Below, piece by piece: positions 57,647 through 64,000 of a DNA stretch of 64,000 nucleotides. Each line of letters begins with the position of its first letter. The first letter of the stretch is position 1. Source of the DNA: Quercus robur (lineage: Eukaryota > Streptophyta > Magnoliopsida > Fagales > Fagaceae). The stretch is taken from positions 21,545,759 to 21,609,758 of the forward strand of contig NC_065538.1 of assembly GCF_932294415.1 (NCBI RefSeq). Reading direction: 5' to 3'. The translations under genes and the position numbers were made by a program. Under the pieces are notes generated by a model. That model had not been told where the DNA came from. It saw only the letters and a program-made list of their open reading frames with translations, and did no database searches.

Positions 57647-59676
57647 TCTCTCTGTTTTTCCTTTGCTTTAATTCTTTCTATCTAAAGTTGGACTTTCTTT
57701 CTTGATTTCTTATTTGTTTTTTGAATCATGCTTTCATATATTTGCATCTAGTTTTATGCTTTGCTTTGCTTAACATGTTTTTTGTTTGCTTATTTTCAGT
57801 TTTGTTTTATTTTTTTTTTCATATAAAAATAAATAAATAATTGAAAAATACAAAAATAGTGTGTGTTTTGTGTACATTGGTACTTGTATACCTTGGATGG
57901 CCATTAAAACAAAGTTTTCTAAACTTTGTATCTCTCGTAGCTTAGATGAGCATTTCTATGCACAACTAAACAAGTGAGCTTTGTGGCTCTTGTTTGTGAT
58001 AAGTAAGATTAAGTTATCTCTTGTACTTAACACTCGTATCACTCTTTTTGACGGGAAGGACTAGAAAATCCTAAGAGAAAGGCATAAATAACTATCTCAC
58101 CACTGTTGCCCGTCAATCATAATATGACACCTGTATGCTTCGGCATAGCAAAAGTATAGTGTCAATGACATTTGTGTGCTTCAACTTAGCAAAATTGGAA
58201 TGTCAAATGCTTACCATCATTGGGTATTTCTTTTCTCTCTCTTATATGCCCATGCATGATTTGCTTAAATAAAATATGCAAAGAAAATGAAAAGCAAAAA
58301 GATCAAAATACTTTAAATATGATTGCAAGCGTGTATTCTAGGAGATGTGGGAGTTATAGGATATACCTCAAAGGTGATAGTCTCCATCAAACAGTTATGA
58401 TTGTGTGTGAGTTATAGTGATTTTCTTACATCTCAAATCATCATAACATGTATACACTTATACAATCTTGCGATGTTTTTCACACACAACATGCAACATT
58501 CTTTGCTACTTTTGATATATGTACAAGTACAATGTGATTTGGCCATCACAAGATTTTACATATGTTAATATATGCTCACTAAACTGTCTTAACTTATTTT
58601 TGAAATATAAAATTGGTTAGACTTGTTTAGTATGTGTGTGTTTTTGGGATCATTGTGCTTAAAATTGTTGTTGAGAGATGATTTTGAGAGGATAATATGG
58701 TGTTTGGATCTTTGGTTGAGTTGTGTGCTTGATTGCATTCATGTATGTGTTTTTCTCTTCTTTCAAAAACTGTTTTTAAGCAATCTCGATAGCTCCTCGA
58801 CACCTCTCAACACCTGGCTTTTCTATCGAGATCTTCAGCTAATTTTTATCGCAATCTCAACACCTCTTGATAGCTAGGTGTATCGATCGAGAACTCTCCT
58901 GTCTGCTCGATAGCTTCTTGACACCTCTCGATCGATCAAGATCCTCTTGCATGCATTGTTTTTCACATGTTTTGCATCTTTCTTTTATCTTATCATCTAT
59001 AGCATCTTGTTTCATTACATTCATGCATTTTTATGGATTTCTTGTGCCCCCTTGATCATCCTTGATCATCTTTATGTTTCTCGGGTGAAGCTTTCTAGCT
59101 TCTTGTATCCTTTATCAATCATGGCAAAAGGTGGGAGAAATTGCAGAAATATGTGGTTTCTTTTTAAAGATTCTATATGTTAGGGGGAGAAATTGCAGAA
59201 ATATGTGGTTTCTTTTTAAAGATTCTATATGTTAGGGGGAGAAATACATGCCTCTATAAGGGGGAGATGTGTTTCATCTTGTTAGGGAAAGTGCTTACTT
59301 CCTTTTTCTTATACACTGGTCTTGTGACCATATTTACATACATTGTGCTTATCTTTGATATATATGATGATGTATGTTTTCTTCACCTACCTTTAAATGT
59401 GTTGTTTCTTTTCTATCTTTATACACATGCTTCTTATTACTTGTATGCAATCTATTATTTCTGTTTCACACTAAGATGTCTTGATGAGTTTTGTTTAAAG
59501 TGTTTCAAAAACACAGGTTGTCAAAGTCTACTTACCATAAACTCTCTTCTTGCAAAAATTTTCAAGAGTTTGTGTTCGGATAAATTTTATTATATTCAAC
59601 AAGTGAATATGAGTTGAGTGATATATGACTTCTCTCATATGTTCATTTGTTTGTTGTGGTTTTGTCATAGATTGCC
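57647..59676 (+). other. internal non-coding region of element C
   Basis: No gene. 58782-58946 is a TCGA-rich block (atctcgatagct, ctcgacacctctc, gatcgatcaag) echoing that of the LTR. 59133-59236 is a 52-base tandem duplication (gggagaaattgcag..., ending tatgttagg) with the start of a third copy. Confidence 0.75.
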
Positions 59677-59687
59677 AAAGGGGAGAT
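59677..59687 (+). promoter_or_regulatory. polypurine tract of element C
   Basis: AAAGGGGAGAT directly before the TGTTAGG start of the 3' LTR. Confidence 0.85.
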
Positions 59688-59921
59688 TGTTAGGACATAT
59701 GTGATTCATGTTAGAAACATATGTCAATATTGAATGTAGTTGGTTAATCCTTTGACAAAACGCACTTCACTTGTATTTGGGTAGATCTAGGATGTGTTTA
59801 ATACTTCAAGAAACATGTTGTTCAAGTCTAGTATTAAAGCCATGAAGATTGGACCAAGAAACAAGTGAAGAAGGGCTATTCATCGAGATTTAATGAATGA
59901 AGCTCAACAGATTCTCAATCG
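59688..59921 (+). repeat. 3' LTR of element C, truncated
   Basis: Matches the 5' LTR through taggatgtgtttaatacttc and gaagaagggctattcat, lacks about 90 bases present in the 5' copy, and stops at tctcaatc. Unlike the 5' LTR it has no D insertion, so D arrived after C inserted. Confidence 0.85.
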
Positions 59922-60767
59922 TATTAATTTGTATTAATTTCCGCTCTTAGCTCTTTATCTTTGGATTGCTTTTAATCTTTGTAAAACTTAGATGAGACAA
60001 GTTTAGAATTCACCTAATGAAGCTCTATTGCAAACAATTTGAACTAATTAGACCACTTCTGATGTGATTTGTACTTACCTGAATGAGGCACGACTGAATG
60101 CCTTTAGTTTGGAAACTTATGCATGTTGACCTTTTATTTTTTGAAGAGTGAGTCTCTTTTTTCTTTTTTTGAAAGGGGATGATTGATTTTACGTGTTTCA
60201 GAGAAAGTGGATTATGCATAGCCGAATGCCCCTAGTTTGGAAAATAGATGCATGACTTTGGAAAATCTTGGTTTGGTTAATTTTCTTTTCTCTTTTTTGA
60301 AAAAATAGATGGAAAAAGCACATCTAAATGCCCTAGTTTAAAAAATCATGCAAATTTTTAAGAAACTTTATTGCACAATCATTCATTTTTTTAGTGGAAA
60401 AACAGAGTCAAAACGGACCCATGAAATGCCCTAAAACACAAAATAGGGTGATTGGGCCATGGTTGGGCTGGTTCCAATTGGTAATCTTGGAGTGCCTATT
60501 GGCACTTGGGGAGTGCCAATTAACACTTTGGGGTGCCGACAAGCACACCCAATTTTGCCCTGATTCCTCGTGCTTTCCCAACGCGTTTTCTGTGTTTTCT
60601 GGATTTTTTGAAAAATATTTTCTCCATTTGGGACTGTGAAACACTTTCCTAGTCAGCTACAAACTCTTGAAACCTATTTAAACCTGGTTAGGGACAAAGG
60701 TAGCTTATTTTAGTATCAAACCTGCAAGCAAATCTCTGGATCAAATTTATCAATAAACAACAATCAC
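59922..60767. other. upstream region of the antisense DUF7745-like gene
   Basis: No gene. The word cgaatgcc.ctagttt.gaaa recurs at about 60090, 60222 and 60326. A TATA-like word tatttaaa at 60675-60682 lies about 90 bases before the Met at 60768. It may include the end of the gypsy remnant on the minus strand; no LTR was identified. Confidence 0.45.
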
Positions 60768-61858
60768 ATGCAAGAGTTATCCATGGCTAACAATCAAAAT
60801 TTTCCTCATTCAACCATTCATGATATCAATAGATGGGTTGGTAGCTTTGATTTTGGCACCAAGACCAATTTCATAGCCTACAAACTAGAGGGAATCAAGG
60901 CTTTTAGGGATGTCAAGATCAAGTGGAATTTTCTCCGTGCTGTCGTGAAGTTCAGGCATATTGAGGACCATGTATTCCAATTTAGAACTACTGAACTTTG
61001 TCCTATAATTGAAGGGTTTTCAGCTATTCTGGGTTATGATCTTGGCAAAAAATTCGTAACAATTTCTTGTGATCTCAAACATAGGGAGATCTTGTCTAAT
61101 GCTTCAAGGCTTCCTACTTCAATTACTAGTATCATGATTGTACGCCACATGGTGAATTTTCATGCAGTTGTTTCAAGAATTATTAACAAACATACTCATG
61201 GTGTGTCTGACAACATGCAGAAAAATTTTGGCTTAGCTCTTTGCTTCATGGAAGAATTTTTGCTTTGCTTAGGAAGGCCTGGCTTTGTGGATGCTCGAGC
61301 CATAGGTATCGGGAGCCAAGTTAAGGATGGCGATAATCTTGCTTCTCTGATCTTGGAAGAAACTCTTTTAGGACTAGATTCTGTATTTCTTAATGGAGAG
61401 TCGCAACACTTTATTGGGAGTTCCTTGACCTTGTAGGTATGGTTGATGGAAAGATTGGACATGATTGCCACACCTACTGTTGCTGATTATGGTCCTAGAA
61501 ATTTTCTCAGTAGGATTGTCCTCAAAACTGAGTGTCAAACTGAAAGCAACAAGGTAAAATTTCTAAACAAAAAATTTAGTGTCTCAATTCAATGGAATTG
61601 TTATTGGTGGAAGTGTCCACCTCCGTTGTTGTAGTCTCCGGGATCAGATTACATCTTCATAGTTGGATTAAGGAGGGCAACTTTCTATAAGGCTAATAGA
61701 CTCTTGAGAAAATTCCAATATGAGCAAGGAATGCCTAGTGGAAGAGGAAGAAAATATTTCACTCCTATTGACACAAATCCTACTTCGATGAGGAACATGC
61801 TGTTGGGAAAAAGGTTGACAAAATTGCAGATATGGAGGCTCACATGGCTACTATGAGA
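60768..61858 (+). pseudogene. DUF7745 / plant-mobile-domain-like gene, antisense in a gypsy remnant
   Basis: One frame from Met 60768 (or Met 60783, MANNQN) to TGA near 61858, broken only by TAG at 61434 and TAG at 61632. Features of the family: IKWNFLRAVVKFRH, then FQFRTTELCPIIEGF and ILGYDLGK in the N-terminal third; PTVADYGPRNFL near 61470; WNCYWWKCPPPLL, then SDYIFIVGLRRATFYKANR and FQYEQGMP near 61640-61730. These recall the uncharacterised DUF7745 proteins related to the plant mobile domain, common around transposable elements. The gene points away from the gypsy pol at 62.4-64.0 kb, which is on the other strand. Function unknown, possibly a protein captured by the element. Assignment is from motif memory only. 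Confidence 0.6.
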
Positions 61859-62153
61859 AAAATATTTCTTAGAGACAACCAGGGAAAAACATGAGGCTAA
61901 CAACTATGAGTTTAAAAGGATGGACAAAGATGACAAAGTTCCTACCACAAATGGAACCAACAAACAACCAAAGGAGAAAAGACTAAAGAAAAAATGATCT
62001 TCTTATTTTTTGGCTTTGAACATGTTTAAAAAAATTGCTTAATGGGTAAAAGTTGGGTTTGGGGAAATTGTGATTGGACCAATATATGGTTGCCTACGTA
62101 CCTCCTTGGTAGAAGGATCAAGTCATCATGTAGTTCATTTTATTTCCCTTAAC

Positions 62154-62326
62154 TTTTGCCTAGGCCACCCTTTTGGGTTTTCAACCTAGCAGGCTCTTAC
62201 ACTCTCTCTTTCTTTCTTTTTTGCTCTCCTATTGCGTAGGTTGCCTTTTTGAGTTTTCAGCCTACCCTTTTTTTTTTCATGCCCTAATTTTTGCCTAGAC
62301 TACCCTTTCGATTTTTCAGCCTAACG

Positions 62327-62330
<4 letters not shown>
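62154..62330. repeat. three copies of a 38-bp word
   Basis: Copies near 62154, 62235 and 62290 read approximately ttgcctag.c.acccttttg followed by ggttttcagccta. The last is followed by a T run (62332-62363). They lie between the antisense gene and the end of the gypsy pol. Confidence 0.75.
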
Positions 62331-62364
<34 letters not shown>

Positions 62365-62428
62365 AACCTAGTAAAGAAAATAACATAATTTACAACAACT
62401 TCAGACGTGGTGTTTTCAAACTACCACC

Positions 62429-64000
62429 TCAGACGTGGTATTTCTTCAATTGATCCATATTGGTTGGCTCGATGAAAGGGTTTGCATCTAAGTCCATCAA
62501 CCTTACTGCCCCCTAGAGTATATCTACTTGATAATATATGGACCTACCCAATTTTGCTTGAATTTTCCATTCATTTTTTAAATCGAGGCTCATATCTCTT
62601 TCAACACTAAATCTCCCAACTTCAAATATCTTGTGTTAGGACATATGTGATTCACTTGTTAGGAACATATGTCATTATTTTATGTAATTGGCTAATCCTT
62701 TGACAGAACACACTTTATTTGTAATTGGGTAGATCTAAGATGTGTTTAATACTTCAAGAAATTGTGTTTCAAGATCAAGTGTTAAAGCCATGCAAGTCTG
62801 TCCAAGATTCAAGTATGAAAAGTGCCTGTCATTAAAGCTCGACAACTAGCTCAACAGCTAGCCATCTATCAAGCTTGAAGAGCTGTTCCAACCCCGTGGC
62901 TCGACAGCAGCTTGGCAAATAGGGTATCTGTCGGGTTTATGAAAAACAGATTTTCAGTTTTGTTTTGACTCTAATCCATGATTACGTGTTTGGGCTTTCT
63001 TTTCTCACAACCCTAGACATATAAAAGGATTATTTTAAGGGTCATCAAAGAGTTCACAAGTTGCACAAGTGTTAAGCAAAGTTTTTTCAAGCAAATTGTG
63101 ACTAGAGACAGAATTTGCCCTAGTTCATCTTTCTTGTGAAGAAGTTGTTGTGTTTCTATACTATAGGGTTTTGTGACTAAGTATCTTTTTGATCTTCATC
63201 ATTGGGATGAACCGAAGAACTTTGCAACCAACAACCTTCTCTAGTTGGTGATTGAAGTCGCATACTGGGATTCGCGCAATTTGTTAGTTACGTACTTAGG
63301 AGTCGTGCATTGAAAGGAGAAATTGTCACTACAGAACAAGTTCAATTGGGTATTGGGGTAAAGGTTCAACTGTAGTTTGGTATAAGGTACTGAGATTCCT
63401 TTACTTGTAACCGCTTGTTATGATAATAGTGGAATTTCGGAAGTGGTGACCTTAAAATCACCCGGTGGGGTTTTTGCTGTGTAGGTTTTTCTCATTCGTA
63501 AACAAATCACCGTGTCAAATTTATTTTCCACTGCATACTTAGTTTATTGATGATTTATTTGTGCTACCACACGTATGCATGTTAATTAACTTAATTAATT
63601 CACTTGGCTAAATTAATTGGTTAATTTATCACAAGGGGTCAATTCGTTTTTGGCCTATCATCTTGTTCTTACCTTCTTGTCAAAAGCTTTCCTAAGTCTC
63701 CTTTGGTAACCTTGAATGTGATACAAGGCCTTGAGTCTTTTCTCATCCATCATGCATAATTAGTCATACCTACTCTACAACCAATCTACTTCAAGAATTT
63801 CACTCTCTAATACTGTTCTCAATGAATGAGCACCTATTTCAGTTGGGAGGACTGCTTCCATCCCATTCACCAAGGAGTAAGGAGTGGCTCCTGTGGAGGA
63901 CCGAATTGATGTCATATACCCCAAAAGTGCATAGGGTAACTGTAGATGCCAATCCTTTTAGTTCTTCATGCTCTTCTTTAAGATTTGCCTTATATTCTTG
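62429..64000 (-). pseudogene. Ty3/gypsy pol C-terminus (integrase end), split by a solo LTR
   Basis: Minus strand, entering from the right edge. The part 64000-63666 reads as the end of the integrase core and its tail: LPYALLGY, then STGATPYSLVNGMEAVLPTE, then DEKRLKALYHIQGYQRR and AFDKKVRTR. The solo LTR 62634-63660 interrupts. The rest, 62628-62429, resumes with a YLKLGD-type chromodomain-like tail, GPYIIK, LMDLDANPFIEPTNMDQLKK, and a stop at 62429. There is at least one in-frame stop (near 63768). The motifs fit plant Tat/Athila-type gypsy integrases. The rest of pol lies beyond the window. Confidence 0.85.
62634..63660 (+). mobile_element. solo LTR of the element C family inside the gypsy integrase, 1027 bp
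   Basis: TGTTAGG to CTATCA, with a perfect 5-base duplication TCTTG at 62629-62633 and 63661-63665. It shares cctttgaca.aacacacttta, ttgggtagatcta, accctagacatataaaagg and ggggtttttgct with the other LTRs of this family. Removing it restores continuity of the gypsy integrase motif. Confidence 0.95.

Larger units (their letters stand above)
54595..59921 (+). mobile_element. gag-only non-autonomous LTR retrotransposon (element C)
   Basis: 5' LTR 54595-56689 (about 990 bases without the solo LTR D inside it), primer-binding site TGGTATCAAAGC at 56692, gag 56.75-57.64 kb, no protease, integrase or reverse transcriptase, polypurine tract 59677-59687, and a 3' LTR starting 59688 that breaks off at about 59921. 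It abuts the truncated 3' LTR of element B. Lacking pol, it would have depended on a related autonomous element. Confidence 0.85.

Noticed and set aside
58623-59617. Cluster of hydrophobic plus-strand frames in element C
   Set aside because: They are T-rich non-coding internal sequence; frames overlap each other and one is created by the 52-base tandem duplication.
1-64000. tRNA, rRNA or other structural RNA genes
   Set aside because: None seen. The tRNA-like word TGGTATCA.AGC occurs only as retrotransposon primer-binding sites.

Overview
This window is plant nuclear DNA, almost certainly from an AT-rich eudicot genome. The evidence is intron-split S-domain receptor kinases with GT-AG introns, Ty1/copia and Ty3/gypsy retrotransposons whose primer-binding sites begin TGGTATCA, a CACTA element, a plant LINE carrying its own RNase H domain, and Tourist- and hAT-type MITEs. 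No bacterial or viral genome organisation is present. The species cannot be fixed from the sequence; a woody eudicot such as a Fagaceae tree is only a guess.

The host genes are one degraded tandem array of G-type lectin (S-domain) receptor-like kinases of the CES101-like class, all on the minus strand. Unit 1 (3.66-6.83 kb) keeps every exon but is a pseudogene with frameshifts, a lost splice donor and lost catalytic residues. Unit 2 (9.70-11.27 kb) has an intact ectodomain, but a stop codon inside its membrane segment leaves it without a kinase. Unit 3 (41.76-43.85 kb) has an open, correctly spliced membrane-plus-kinase half but no ectodomain. Duplicated flanking blocks (2.31-3.66 with 12.66-14.29 kb, and 24.52-24.78 with 40.70-40.98 kb) show that the units arose by tandem duplication and were then pulled apart by transposons.

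Layout of the rest. LINE fragments and a Tourist MITE lie at 14.3-15.2 kb. A 9.1-kb decayed CACTA transposon fills 15.4-24.5 kb (minus strand; TNP2 and TNPA-like genes). A Tourist MITE lies at 25.2-25.9 kb. A 5'-truncated LINE (26.8-30.26 kb) and a hAT-type element (30.36-31.49 kb) sit inside one copy of a three-copy local repeat. A solo LTR is at 32.1-33.0 kb. A young full-length Ty1/copia element with one intact polyprotein frame spans 34.23-39.35 kb. MITEs flank receptor unit 3 on both sides. From 45.2 kb to the end is a nest: an old SIRE-like copia element (B) with an extra 3' gene; a gag-only relative (C) abutting B's truncated 3' LTR; a solo LTR (D) inside the LTR of C; and an old Ty3/gypsy element on the minus strand whose integrase is split by another solo LTR and which carries an antisense plus-strand gene resembling DUF7745/plant-mobile-domain proteins.

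No clearly new biological system is evident. The points most worth following are the antisense DUF7745-like gene in the gypsy remnant, the extra gene of element B, short sequence motifs of elements B and C that occur both in the LTR and again in the internal non-coding part, and the split of receptor and kinase halves between neighbouring S-domain genes.
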